Positions 23,507 to 31,598 of a DNA stretch of 64,000 bases are shown here, piece after piece. Origin of the DNA: Solirubrobacteraceae bacterium (GTDB lineage Bacteria > Actinomycetota > Thermoleophilia > Solirubrobacterales > Solirubrobacteraceae); contig JAPSGI010000002.1 of assembly GCA_031177685.1 (NCBI GenBank), forward strand, positions 1 to 64,000, written 5' to 3'. The position numbers were made by a program, and so were the translations under genes. Numbering within the stretch: the stretch's first letter is position 1; every line of letters starts with the position of its first letter. The notes beneath the pieces were generated by a model that saw nothing but the letters and a program-made list of their open reading frames with translations, did not search any database and had not been told where the DNA came from.

Positions 23507-24493
23507 ATGCCAAACCAAGCCGTGGCCGAGCTCATCGAGGAGAACGTCGGCCCGCCGCTCACGAAGATCGCCAAGCCCCGCGAACTACCGCAGGAGCTGT
23601 TCCAGCGCAAGTCCCGCCTGTTCCTGGCGAAGTTCGGCTTCGCGTACGGGGTGATCGCGGCCGGATGGGTGGCGATCGCCATGAACCTCCACCTGGCGCT
23701 CAGCGCCGCCGCGGTGGTCGTGGTCGGGCTGATGTACGCGCACCTGGTGGAGCTGCAGCACGAGTGCCTGCACGAGCACGCCTTCCGCAGCCGGCAGATG
23801 AACCGCATCTTCGGCTTTCTGTGCGGGATGTTCATGTTCAGCTCGTTCTCGCACTACAAGTACGAGCACCTGCGCCACCACGCGCTGCTGGGCCGCGACG
23901 AGAACAAGGAGTTCTTCAACTACCGGTTCAACCGCCTCGACTCCCCGCTGGGGTTCGTGCGCGGGGCGTGGCACCTGGGTCGCTACGCCGACGTGCTGCG
24001 CCACGTGGCGCGCTCGCTGACGGGCCGCCCGATCGAGGGCGTCAAGCGGCCCACGACCAACCGGCGGATCAAGGCCGAGTACCGGCTGTTCGTCGTGCTG
24101 TTCGCCGGCGCGGTGGCGTTCACGGCCCTGACCGGGGACACGCTGCTGGTGTGGGCGTGGCTGCTGCCGCTGCTGCTGGTGGCCGAGCCGATGCACTTCC
24201 TGATCGAGCTGCCCGAGCACTTCGGCCTGAACACGCAACACGACCCCAGCGTGCTCACCAACACGCGCACCGTGAAGGCGGGCCCGTTCCTGGAGTGGTT
24301 CACGAACGGCAACAACCTGCACACCACGCATCACGCCCATCCCGGCGTGCCGATGGAGAACGTGCCGGTCCTGAGCGCCCAGATCCTGCCCCACTTCGAG
24401 GTGGTGGAGGACAGCTACTGGACGTTCTACAAGAAGGTCGTGACCGGAGAGGTCCGCTACGAGGACTTCTCCGCGACCTGCATGACGCGGTAG
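23507..24493 (+). CDS. Membrane fatty acid desaturase
   Basis: The 328-aa integral membrane protein has the three His boxes of the FA_desaturase family: HECLHEH (about residue 84), HLRHH (about 122) and HTTHH (about 274), which hold the di-iron centre. Hydrophobic segments lie at about 45-78, 97-108 and 200-235. It would introduce a double bond into acyl chains using oxygen and a reductant, adjusting membrane fluidity or carotenoid-like lipids. AGGAGGAG at 23491-23498, 8 nt upstream, supports ATG 23507 over an in-frame ATG at 23471. The structured leader upstream suggests post-transcriptional control. Confidence 0.85.
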   Translation: MPNQAVAELIEENVGPPLTKIAKPRELPQELFQRKSRLFLAKFGFAYGVIAAGWVAIAMNLHLALSAAAVVVVGLMYAHLVELQHECLHEHAFRSRQMNRIFGFLCGMFMFSSFSHYKYEHLRHHALLGRDENKEFFNYRFNRLDSPLGFVRGAWHLGRYADVLRHVARSLTGRPIEGVKRPTTNRRIKAEYRLFVVLFAGAVAFTALTGDTLLVWAWLLPLLLVAEPMHFLIELPEHFGLNTQHDPSVLTNTRTVKAGPFLEWFTNGNNLHTTHHAHPGVPMENVPVLSAQILPHFEVVEDSYWTFYKKVVTGEVRYEDFSATCMTR

Positions 24494-24560
24494 GCGCCTG
24501 GCGGCCCGGTCCCGCGTCGGCGGGGCCGGGCCGCATTTCTCCCAGCGGCGTTGCCAACAC

Positions 24561-24574
24561 TGGTAGCGTTGCCG
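24561..24574 (+). promoter_or_regulatory. Extended -10 promoter element, sigma factor 4
   Basis: TGGTAGCGTTGCCG has the extended -10 form TG-G-TAGCGT plus TTGCCG, near-identical to the boxes before sigma 1 and sigma 2. It lies 28 nt before TTG 24602. GCGTTGCC also occurs just upstream at 24548-24555 as a direct repeat. Confidence 0.45.
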
Positions 24575-24601
24575 CGGCCAAGCGGAGGTGAGACGAGCCT
24601 G

Positions 24602-25594
24602 TTGCCGGTGGGGAGGACCGTGTACTGCATCGTCCCGCGCGATCTCGCGCCGGAGCTGCACGAGTACCTCCGCCGCCACTGGCGCTCCGACCGTTCCGTG
24701 GTCGTCGTGGTGGAGCGCCGCCAGGCCGAGCGCCGGCGCGGCGAGCGCCGCGCCTCGGTGACCGCGCTGCCCGACCGTCGCGACCGGCGCCGCGCGGGGA
24801 GCCGGCTGGGGCGCCGCGTCGAGGATCGCCGCAGCGCCGAGCCGGCGCCCACCCCGCTCGAGCTGCCCGAGCAGGTGCGGCCGTTCGCCGACCGGCTGGT
24901 CTTCCTGGAGCGCCTCACGCCCCTGAGCCGTGCGGCCGAGGACGCCGACACCGACCGCCTCGTCGCGCGCTTCCAGAGTGGCGACGTCCATGCCTTCGAC
25001 GCGGTCTACCTGCGCTACTACGACCGTGTCTACGCCTACGCGCGGGTGGCGCTACGCGACACGCACGAGGCCGAGGACGTCGCCCAGCAGGTGTTCGGGA
25101 ACGTGATCGAGGCGCTCCCGCGCTACCAGGCGCGCCCCGGCACGCCGTTCCGGGCCTGGCTGTTTCGGATCACGCGCAACGTCGTGCTGCGCAGCCTGCA
25201 GCGCACCGGCCGGGTGAGTCCGCAGGAGCCGGCGGAGCTCGAGCAGCGCATGGACGTGCCCGCGCCGGCGGCGCCGCTGGGGCTGGAGTGGCTGTCGGAC
25301 GGGGACCTCGCGACGCAAGTCGAACGGCTGCCGCTCACCCAGCGCCAGGTGATCCTGCTGCGCTTCGTCTTCGAGCTCGACACGCGCGAGATCGCCGATG
25401 CGCTCGAGCGCACGCCGGTGGCGATCCGCATGCTCGAACACCGCGCCATGCGTGCCCTGGAGGCCCGCCTCGACGCGCTGCGCGGCGGGTCCGGCGGCCA
25501 GTTCCGCACGCCGGCGACGCGCCGGTTCCCGGTGCTGCCCGTCCTCGCCGCGCGCCGGCTGGCGCTGCACACGCCCGGCGGCGTGGTGCTGTAG
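24602..25594 (+). CDS. N-extended ECF-like sigma factor 4
   Basis: The product (about 330 aa) has the N-terminal domain VYCIVPRDLAPELHEYLRRHW...[16 protein letters not shown]...DRRDRRR...GRRVEDRRS, sigma region 2 (DAVYLRYYDRVYAYARVALRDTHEAEDVAQQVF; FRAWLFRITRNVVLR) and region 4 (ERLPLTQRQVILLRFVFELDTREIADALERTPVAIRMLEHRAMRALEARL), ending PVLPVLAARRLALH. It is a close paralogue of sigma 2, also without a small WP neighbour and with the same promoter element. GGAGGTGA at 24584-24591 favours TTG 24602; GTG 24608 is possible. Converges on sigma 5 with 6 bp between stops. Confidence 0.8.
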   Translation: MPVGRTVYCIVPRDLAPELHEYLRRHWRSDRSVVVVVERRQAERRRGERRASVTALPDRRDRRRAGSRLGRRVEDRRSAEPAPTPLELPEQVRPFADRLVFLERLTPLSRAAEDADTDRLVARFQSGDVHAFDAVYLRYYDRVYAYARVALRDTHEAEDVAQQVFGNVIEALPRYQARPGTPFRAWLFRITRNVVLRSLQRTGRVSPQEPAELEQRMDVPAPAAPLGLEWLSDGDLATQVERLPLTQRQVILLRFVFELDTREIADALERTPVAIRMLEHRAMRALEARLDALRGGSGGQFRTPATRRFPVLPVLAARRLALHTPGGVVL

Positions 25595-25600
25595 CCGCCG

Positions 25601-26641
25601 CTAGCGGGCGTACGTCGGCTGGCGCACGATGAAGCGGTCGCGCCGCGCGGCCAGGGTCGGCCGCCAGGCGCCGCGCATCGGGACGCGCAGGCTCGGCGTG
25701 TCGGCCCCGCGACCCAGCGCCTCCAACCGCGAGCGCAGCGAGCTGAGCGCGCGCTGGTGCAGCTGGCGCACCGCCTCCGGCGAGCGGTACAGGATCTCCG
25801 CGATCTCCTGGAAGCTCAGGTCGAGCATGTAGCGCAGCAGCAGCACCTGGCGCTGGGCCAGCGGCAGGCGCTCGACCAGGACGACGACATCGGTGTCGGT
25901 CATCCACTCCAGGACGTCCGGGCGGACGCCCTCGTCGCGGGCCTCGCGGCGCTGGTCGACCGTGCTGGGCTCCTCGACCCGCATGCGCCCGGAGCGGCGG
26001 GCGTGGCTGATCGCGTGGTTGCGCACGATCCGGAACAGCCAGCCGCGGACGGGCGTGGCGCGCAGCTCGTAGCGTCCGAGCGCCTCCATCATCTGGATGA
26101 AGACCTGCTGCGTCGCGTCCTCGGCCTCGTGGCTGTCGTTCAGGGCCACGCGCAGGTAGCTGTAGACGCGGTTGAAGTAGCGCTCGTAGATCTCGGCGAA
26201 GACGGCGCGGTCGCCCGCCTGCCAGCGCGTGACGATCCGGGCGGTGTCGAGGTCCTCGCGCAGCTCCTCGCCGATGTCGATGCGCTCGACGAAGACGAGC
26301 CGCTCGGCGTAGGCCGCGGCGCGCCGCGGCAGCACGCCGGGCGCGGCGACGGGGATCAGCGTGGCGCGGCGCTCGCCGACTCGCCGGCCGCCCAAATTGT
26401 GGACCCGCCGGCGCTCGGCGTCGGGGGCCTCCGCCTGGTCGCCGGGCCAGGCGACGTTGCGGCGCTCCGCGGCTGCGCGGCGGTCATTGCGGCGCCGTTC
26501 GAGGACCACCTCGACGCCGTGCTCGAGGCCGTGGCGGCGCAGCGTCGGCTCCAGGCGCGCGAGATCCGGCGGCAGCAGGCATTGGACCGGCTCCGCCGTG
26601 CCGACGTGGTCGCCGCCCCGCGTGGCCGTGTCGGAGGACAC
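25601..26641 (-). CDS. N-extended ECF-like sigma factor 5
   Basis: The 346-aa protein carries the N-terminal domain (VQCLLPPDLARLEPTLRRHG, VEVVLERRRNDRR...AERR...AERRRV...GGRRVGERRA), sigma region 2 (AEIYERYFNRVYSYLRVALNDSHEAEDATQQVF; RGWLFRIVRNHAISHAR), region 4 (VERLPLAQRQVLLLRYMLDLSFQEIAEILYRSPEAVRQLHQRALSSLRSRLEAL) and the PTLAARRDRF tail. The GTG start comes 2 nt after the stop of the small WP protein gene (26644), so the pair is one transcriptional and probably translational unit with the partner made first. Confidence 0.8.
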   Translation of the reverse strand: MSSDTATRGGDHVGTAEPVQCLLPPDLARLEPTLRRHGLEHGVEVVLERRRNDRRAAAERRNVAWPGDQAEAPDAERRRVHNLGGRRVGERRATLIPVAAPGVLPRRAAAYAERLVFVERIDIGEELREDLDTARIVTRWQAGDRAVFAEIYERYFNRVYSYLRVALNDSHEAEDATQQVFIQMMEALGRYELRATPVRGWLFRIVRNHAISHARRSGRMRVEEPSTVDQRREARDEGVRPDVLEWMTDTDVVVLVERLPLAQRQVLLLRYMLDLSFQEIAEILYRSPEAVRQLHQRALSSLRSRLEALGRGADTPSLRVPMRGAWRPTLAARRDRFIVRQPTYAR

Positions 26642-26643
26642 GG

Positions 26644-26961
26644 TTACGCCGACAGCAGGGGACGAGCGTGGGCCAGCGCGGGGACGTGCGACGGACGCCG
26701 CGACCAGCCGTGCGCGACGGCGAGCCGCGAAGGGATCAGCCGGCGTGAGAAGTCATAGCGTTCGCCCGTGTCGCGCACGGCGGCGGCCGGCGGCGCGGGC
26801 GAGTTGTCCTCGAGCGTCGCCATGCGCGCGTTGATGCGCTGCCAGCAGCGCGTGCGCACGTCGTTGGGGACTTCGGCCCATTGCAGCCCCCGGAGGCGGC
26901 GAACCAGTGGGTCGCTGTCGAGGTCTACCCAATCGGCGTCGAGTCCGTGTACCACACCCAT
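26644..26961 (-). CDS. Small protein with RL..L.W..P..R motif (sigma-partner family, member 3)
   Basis: The 105-aa product has an acidic start and LVRRLRGLQWAEVPNDVRTRCWQRINARM (about 19-47), matching the family motif; RCWQ...RM parallels RCWEAVQ in member 1 at 16403. It is directly upstream of sigma 5 with 2 nt between the genes. AGGAGG precedes ATG 26961. The C-terminal half is Arg/His/Ala-rich and less conserved. It diverges from member 4 at 27155, so two partner-sigma operons are arranged back to back. Confidence 0.65.
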   Translation of the reverse strand: MGVVHGLDADWVDLDSDPLVRRLRGLQWAEVPNDVRTRCWQRINARMATLEDNSPAPPAAAVRDTGERYDFSRRLIPSRLAVAHGWSRRPSHVPALAHARPLLSA

Positions 26962-27023
26962 CGCACGCCTCCTCTCGTTTACGGTCTCACCCCTACAACA
27001 AGCTTGCGCGACGTTTTGTGACG

Positions 27024-27035
27024 CGGAAATTTCCG
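27024..27035. promoter_or_regulatory. 12-bp palindrome in the divergent sigma 5 / sigma 6 control region
   Basis: CGGAAATTTCCG is a perfect palindrome in an AT-richer patch between the two divergent partner-sigma operons, flanked on both sides by GCG-rich bases. It lies upstream of a TAAGGT -10-like box (27059-27064) for the rightward operon. A regulator-binding site is plausible, not shown. Confidence 0.35.
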
Positions 27036-27154
27036 GCGCGTTCGCGAAAGCCGTCCACTAAGGTGTTTCGGACGAGTAGGGGAGGTCGGCGGCGGGTACC
27101 CCCGAAGGGGTGCATCCTCAGGGGATGATGCCTTTGGGAATCGGATTGTTGACC

Positions 27155-27334
27155 ATGAGTAGCCTCGCGCACGACAACGACGCCTTCGACGACGAGCGGG
27201 AGCTCGAGCGCTTCCGCCCGCTCGAAGACCGGCTGCGCCGCCTGAACTGGCCGCAGCCGCCCCCCGGCGTGCGCGAGCGCACGCTGGAAGAGCTGCACCG
27301 CATGCTCGACGAGCACGCCCGCAGCGGCCGGTAA
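27155..27334 (+). CDS. Small protein with RL..L.WP..P..R motif (sigma-partner family, member 4)
   Basis: The 59-aa acidic protein carries LEDRLRRLNWPQPPPGVRERTLEELHRML (about 22-50), the clearest form of the motif. In-frame starts at 27110, 27125 and 27128 exist, but ATG 27155 gives an N-terminus like the other members. The leader contains CCCC-GAA-GGGG (27100-27110) and GCATC/GATGC hairpins. It lies 48 nt upstream of sigma 6 on the same strand. It is short, soluble, has no Cys and looks like two helices around a WPxPP kink. Confidence 0.65.
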   Translation: MSSLAHDNDAFDDERELERFRPLEDRLRRLNWPQPPPGVRERTLEELHRMLDEHARSGR

Positions 27335-27356
27335 CGCACGCCCTAGGACGCGCTCC

Positions 27357-27362
27357 TATACT
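27357..27362 (+). promoter_or_regulatory. -10 box, internal promoter of sigma factor 6
   Basis: TATACT, the best -10 hexamer near this gene, lies 20 nt before GTG 27383 and after the small partner gene, so sigma 6 may also be transcribed on its own. No good -35 is seen. Confidence 0.4.
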
Positions 27363-27382
27363 CCATTCAGAGGAGGGAGCGG

Positions 27383-28366
27383 GTGTCTCGGACGAGCCCC
27401 ATCATCTACTGCGTCATCCCGGCGGACCTAGCCGACGAGCTGCACGAGGGGCTTCGCGAGCACTACCGCGACGACCCGCAGGTCCAGGTCGTCGTCGAGC
27501 AGCGCCAGTCCGACCGCCGCCGCGGCCGCGACCGGCGGCGACGCCCGCTCGGCGCCGTCGAGCGCGAGCGCCGGCAGGTGCGCGCGCGCAGCGGCCGGCG
27601 CGTGGAGCAGCGCCGCGCGGAGCTGACGCCGGCCGCCCCGCCCTCCCTGCCCGAGCCGCTCGAGCCCTTTCGCGACCGGCTGCGGTTCGTGGTGCGCGAG
27701 GAGCCCACGACGCTCGCGCGCGAGGACGCCGACACGGCGCGGCTGGTCGTGCGCATCCAGGGCGGCGACAAGGACCTGATCGGGCCGCTGTACCTGCGCT
27801 ACTTCGATCGCGTCTACGCCTACCTCAAGATCACGCTGCAGGACCAGCACGAGGCCGAGGACGCGGCGCAGGCCGTCTTCATGCGCGTCCTCGAGGCACT
27901 GCCGGGCTACGAGCGCCGCGACGTCCCGTTCCGCGCGTGGCTGTTCCGGATCGTGCGCAACGACGCGATCAACCGGCTGCGTCAGCGCCAGCGGCTGACC
28001 GTCGAGAGCCCGGCCGACCTGGCCGAGCGCGGGGACCGGGCCACGCCGCCAACCGGGCCGGAGGAGATCGACTGGATCGGCGACGCCAAGCTGCTCGCGC
28101 TCGTGGAGCGGCTGCCGCTCGGCCAGCGCCAGGTGATCGTCCTGCGCTACATGATGGACTTCAACACCATCGAGATCGCGGAGCTGCTCGACCGCTCGCC
28201 CGAGGCGGTGCGCCAGCTCCACCACCGGGCCATGCGCTACCTTCGCCAGCGCATGAGTCGCGACGACGGCGAGCAGGGGTTCCGGCGCTCGCAGCGCAAG
28301 GCGGTCACCCGCCTTCCGCGCCATTCGCCGGTGCTGCAGGCGCGCAAGCGCGCGGCGCTCGGCTGA
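27383..28366 (+). CDS. N-extended ECF-like sigma factor 6
   Basis: The 327-aa protein has the N-terminal domain IIYCVIPADLADELHEGLREHYRDDP...VVVEQRQSDRRRGRDRRRR...RERRQV...GRRVEQRRA, sigma region 2 (GPLYLRYFDRVYAYLKITLQDQHEAEDAAQAVF; FRAWLFRIVRNDAINRLR), region 4 (VERLPLGQRQVIVLRYMMDFNTIEIAELLDRSPEAVRQLHHRAMRYLRQRM) and the HSPVLQARKRAALG tail. AGGAGGGAG at 27371-27379 sets the GTG start. The small WP protein gene lies just upstream. A GNAT gene follows 13 nt after the stop. Confidence 0.8.
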   Translation: MSRTSPIIYCVIPADLADELHEGLREHYRDDPQVQVVVEQRQSDRRRGRDRRRRPLGAVERERRQVRARSGRRVEQRRAELTPAAPPSLPEPLEPFRDRLRFVVREEPTTLAREDADTARLVVRIQGGDKDLIGPLYLRYFDRVYAYLKITLQDQHEAEDAAQAVFMRVLEALPGYERRDVPFRAWLFRIVRNDAINRLRQRQRLTVESPADLAERGDRATPPTGPEEIDWIGDAKLLALVERLPLGQRQVIVLRYMMDFNTIEIAELLDRSPEAVRQLHHRAMRYLRQRMSRDDGEQGFRRSQRKAVTRLPRHSPVLQARKRAALG

Positions 28367-28379
28367 GCCGGCGCCGGGG

Positions 28380-28835
28380 ATGGCGGAGCGGACCTTCGAC
28401 ATACGCGAGGCGCGCGCGGGCGAGCAGGACGCCGTGCTGGCGCTGTACGAGTGGCTGTTCGCCCCGCCGGGGGTGCGCCCGCCCGGCTGGGACCCCGGGC
28501 GCGCCCGCCGGGCGCTGCGCGGGGCGATGGAGTCGCCGCGCGCGGCGGTGCTCGTGGCCGACGACGGGGAGCTGGTCGGGCTGTGCACCGCGTACCTGGA
28601 CCTCGACTCCGTGCGCTTCGGCCCGCGCTGCTGGGTCGAGGACCTCGCCGTGGCGCCGGCGCGACGCTCGCGGGGCATCGGGTCGGCGCTGCTGAGCGCC
28701 GCGCGCGACTGGGCGCGCGCGCGAGGCGCGACGCACCTGGAGCTCGACACCGGCCAGGCGCGCCTCGACGCCCAGCGCTTCTACGAGCGCGAGACGCCCA
28801 GCTGGCGCTCGATCGGCTACGCCTGGACGCTGTGA
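28380..28835 (+). CDS. GNAT-family N-acetyltransferase
   Basis: The 151-aa product has the GNAT fold: FDIREARAGEQDAVLALY (beta1-alpha1), WVEDLAVAPARRSRGIGSALLSAARDWAR with the acetyl-CoA loop R-S-R-G-I-G-S-A (about 95-112), and a C-terminal FYERETPSWRSIGYAW. It would move an acetyl group from acetyl-CoA to an amine; substrate unknown. The stop overlaps the next start by 1 nt (TGATG). Confidence 0.85.
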   Translation: MAERTFDIREARAGEQDAVLALYEWLFAPPGVRPPGWDPGRARRALRGAMESPRAAVLVADDGELVGLCTAYLDLDSVRFGPRCWVEDLAVAPARRSRGIGSALLSAARDWARARGATHLELDTGQARLDAQRFYERETPSWRSIGYAWTL

Positions 28836-29443
28836 TGCCCGAGGTGGCGCTGGCGCTGTGGGCGCTGTACGGGGCCGCAGCACTCGGCTGGCGCGTCGCG
28901 GTGCAGCTGCGCCGCAGCGGCACGACGGGGCTCGTCGCGGTCAGGGCAAGGCCGCCGTCGCTGGCCTGGTGGGCCGACGTGGGCCAGGGGCTGGGGATCG
29001 TGCTCGGCCTGGCCGCGCCGCTGCTCGACCTGTGGGACGCCGTCGAGCCGGTTGGCTGGCTGGACCGCACGCCGGTGCACGTCGCCGGGCTCGTGGTCTT
29101 CGCCGCCGGGCTGGCCGGGGTCGTCGCGTCGCAGTCGGCCATGGGCGCCTCGTGGCGCATCGGAACCGATCCCGGCGAGCGCACAGACCTCGTGACGAGC
29201 GGCCCCTTCGCGCTGGTGCGCAATCCGATCTACACGGCGCTGATCCCCACGCTGCTGGGGCTGGCGCTGCTGGTGCCCAGCGCACTGGCGCTGGGATCGG
29301 TGGCGCTGTTCGCCGCGGCGACCGAGGTGCAGGTGCGCGGCATCGAGGAGCCGCACCTGCTGCGCGTGCACGGGCGCGAGTACGCGCAGTACGCCGCCCG
29401 GGTGGGACGGTTCGTGCCCCGACTCGGGCGCAGGGCACGATGA
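28835..29443 (+). CDS. Isoprenylcysteine methyltransferase-like membrane protein
   Basis: The 202-aa product has four to five hydrophobic segments and the C-terminal signature of the ICMT/phospholipid methyltransferase-like family: LVTSGPFALVRNPIYTALIPTLLGLALL (about 128-155) and EEPHLLRVHGREYAQYAARVGRFVP. In bacteria these SAM-dependent enzymes methylate unidentified lipids or proteins at the membrane. The start ATG 28835 overlaps the GNAT stop, indicating coupling. Confidence 0.8.
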   Translation: MPEVALALWALYGAAALGWRVAVQLRRSGTTGLVAVRARPPSLAWWADVGQGLGIVLGLAAPLLDLWDAVEPVGWLDRTPVHVAGLVVFAAGLAGVVASQSAMGASWRIGTDPGERTDLVTSGPFALVRNPIYTALIPTLLGLALLVPSALALGSVALFAAATEVQVRGIEEPHLLRVHGREYAQYAARVGRFVPRLGRRAR

Positions 29444-29500
29444 GCACCGCAGGAGATCGAGCGTTACGCCGCGGCCTGCTGGGCGGTTATTCCAAGCGGA

Positions 29501-30106
29501 ATGGGATTGACGCTGCACAGGGACAAGGTCCGCATGCTCAGCGCACCGCCCGGCAAGAAGATCGTGCTGCACGTGGGGTGCGGATCTCCGCGCCCGGAGC
29601 ACCTTCATCCCAGCTTCCGCGGCTCGGAGTGGCACGAGGTCCGGCTCGACATCAATCCGCGGGTAAGGCCGGACATCGTCGCCAGCATCGTGGACCTGGC
29701 GCCGGTCCCGTCGGACAGCGTGGACGCCGTCTGGTCGTCGCACAACCTGGAGCACGTCGCGGCGCACGAGGTCCCGCTGGTGCTCAGCGCGTTCCTTCGC
29801 GTCCTGCGGCCCGGGGGGGAGGCGCTGATCACCCTGCCCGATCTGCAGGAGGCCGCACGGCTCATCGCGGCCGGCAAGCTGGAGGACACCGCGTACATGT
29901 CCCCGGCCGGGCCGATCGCGCCGCTCGACATCGTCTACGGCCACCGCAACTCGGTCGCGCGCGGAAACGAATTCATGGGGCACCGGACGGGGTTCACGGC
30001 GAAGACGCTCAAGCAGAAACTGCTTGACGCGGGCTTCGTGAACGTGAGGATCGCGCGACCCGGCGAGTTCGCCATCTGGGCCACGGCGCGCAAACCCGCC
30101 GGCTAG
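29501..30106 (+). CDS. Class I SAM-dependent methyltransferase
   Basis: The 201-aa protein has the Rossmann-type SAM motif [11 protein letters not shown] (about 20-29), an acidic turn [18 protein letters not shown], the [12 protein letters not shown] segment (Methyltransf_11-like) and [15 protein letters not shown] (motif III). It resembles predicted methyltransferases found near glycan genes. The substrate is unknown. The stop shares CTAG with the convergent trpB-like gene. An internal ATG at 29534 is an alternative start. Confidence 0.8.
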   Translation: MGLTLHRDKVRMLSAPPGKKIVLHVGCGSPRPEHLHPSFRGSEWHEVRLDINPRVRPDIVASIVDLAPVPSDSVDAVWSSHNLEHVAAHEVPLVLSAFLRVLRPGGEALITLPDLQEAARLIAAGKLEDTAYMSPAGPIAPLDIVYGHRNSVARGNEFMGHRTGFTAKTLKQKLLDAGFVNVRIARPGEFAIWATARKPAG

Positions 30107-31470
30107 GCGATCGCCGGCACGTCGTCCGGCAGGCGTTCCAGCGCCGCCTGCATGTCGGCCTCCGAGAACTCCGGGTCCTCGAGCTGGCCGGCCAGGTAGG
30201 CGTCGTAGGCGGCCAGGTCGAAGTGGCCGTGGCCGCACAGGTTGAGCAGGATCACGCGCTCCTCGCCGGCCTGCTTGGCCGCCTCGGCCTCCTCCAGCAC
30301 CGCGCGGATCGCGTGGGCGGGCTCGGGCGCCGGGATGACGCCCTCGGTGCGCGCGAAGCGCAGCGCCGCCTCGAACGTCTCGTTCTGGCGGTAGGCCCGC
30401 GCCTCCACGAGGCCCTCCTTCACCAGCCCGCACAGCATCGGCGCGTCGCCGTGGTAGCGCAGCCCGCCGGCGTGCACGGGCGGCGGGACGAAGTCGTGGC
30501 CCAGCGTGTACATCGGCATCAGCGGCGTCATCCCGACGGTGTCGCCGAAGTCGTAGCGATAGGCGCCGCGGGTGAGCGTCGGGCACGCGGCCGGCTCGGC
30601 GGCCACGAAGCGCGTGGAGGCCTCGCCGCGCAGGACGCGCCGCACGAAGGGAAACGCGATCCCGGCGAAGTTCGACCCGCCGCCCACACAGCCCACGACC
30701 ACGTCGGGCTCCTCCCCGGCCATCTCCATCTGGGCCATCGCCTCCTGGCCGATCACCGTCTGGTGCAGCAGCACGTGGTTGAGCACCGAGCCCAGCGCGT
30801 AGTTGGCGCGCTCGTCGCCAGCCGCGACCTCGACCGCCTCGGAGATCGCGATCCCCAGCGAGCCCGTCGCGTGCTCGGCCTGCGAGCGCCCCGCCTGCGT
30901 CTCGGAGCTCGGCGAGCGGTGCACGGTCGCGCCCCACGTCTGCATCATCGAGCGCCGGTAGGGCTTCTGGTCGTAGGAGGAGCCCACCATGAACACCTCG
31001 CACTCCAGGCCGAACAGCCCGCAGGCGAAGGCCAGCGCGGAGCCCCACTGCCCGGCGCCCGTCTCGGTGACGAGCTTGCGGATGCCCTCGCGGGCGTTCT
31101 CGAACGCCTGCGGGACCGCCGTGTTGGGCTTGTGCGAGCCGGCCGGCGAGCCGCCCTCGTACTTGTAGTAGAGGTGCGCCGGGGTGTCGAGCGCGCGCTC
31201 CAGCCGGCGCGCGCGGAACAGCGGGGTGGGGCGCCACAGCTTGTAGGCCTCGCGCACCTCGGGCGGGATCTCCACCAGCGGCTCGGGAGAGACCTCCTGC
31301 CCGATGAGCCCCATGGGGAAGATCGGCGTCAAATCCTCGGGGCCGGCGGGCTGCTTGGTCTGGGGATTGAGCGGCGGCAGCGGCTCGCCGGGCAGGTCGG
31401 GGAGCAGGTTCACCCAGTGGGTGGGGACGTCGCGCTCAGAGAGCAGGAACTTCGTCGGGGCGTCGCTCAT
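30103..31470 (-). CDS. Tryptophan synthase beta-like PLP enzyme (TrpB2 type)
   Basis: The 455-aa protein is a fold-type II PLP enzyme of the TrpB2 group, longer than TrpB1 (about 400) because of an N-terminal extension. The Schiff-base Lys lies in [12 protein letters not shown] (about 117), and the phosphate-binding loop is [11 protein letters not shown] (about 248). TrpB2 condenses serine and indole; stand-alone copies may salvage indole or use other substrates. There is no trpA or other trp gene nearby. A TATGCT -10 box 6 nt upstream suggests a leaderless message. Confidence 0.9.
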   Translation of the reverse strand: MSDAPTKFLLSERDVPTHWVNLLPDLPGEPLPPLNPQTKQPAGPEDLTPIFPMGLIGQEVSPEPLVEIPPEVREAYKLWRPTPLFRARRLERALDTPAHLYYKYEGGSPAGSHKPNTAVPQAFENAREGIRKLVTETGAGQWGSALAFACGLFGLECEVFMVGSSYDQKPYRRSMMQTWGATVHRSPSSETQAGRSQAEHATGSLGIAISEAVEVAAGDERANYALGSVLNHVLLHQTVIGQEAMAQMEMAGEEPDVVVGCVGGGSNFAGIAFPFVRRVLRGEASTRFVAAEPAACPTLTRGAYRYDFGDTVGMTPLMPMYTLGHDFVPPPVHAGGLRYHGDAPMLCGLVKEGLVEARAYRQNETFEAALRFARTEGVIPAPEPAHAIRAVLEEAEAAKQAGEERVILLNLCGHGHFDLAAYDAYLAGQLEDPEFSEADMQAALERLPDDVPAIA

Positions 31471-31476
31471 GGCGCG

Positions 31477-31482
31477 AGCATA
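31477..31482 (-). promoter_or_regulatory. -10 box of the leaderless trpB2 message
   Basis: On the minus strand TATGCT lies 6 nt upstream of ATG 31470, leaving no space for a ribosome-binding site. Confidence 0.45.
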
Positions 31483-31492
31483 GCCCCGAACG

Positions 31493-31528
31493 ACGCGAAG
31501 GCCCCCGGGTTACCGAGGGCCTTCGCGT
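31493..31528 (-). terminator. Terminator-like hairpin after the cysteine-repeat gene
   Basis: ACGCGAAGGCCC (31493-31504) pairs perfectly with GGGCCTTCGCGT (31517-31528) over 12 bp. A second hairpin (CGCCGCCCG/CGGGCGGCG, 31559-31583) precedes it in the direction of the gene ending at 31599. Confidence 0.55.
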
Positions 31529-31598
31529 GCTTTCCGCCGGAGCGACGTTCCGGCGTCCCGCCGCCCGGTGCCTGCGGGCGGCGAGAAGGGTCAGCGCC

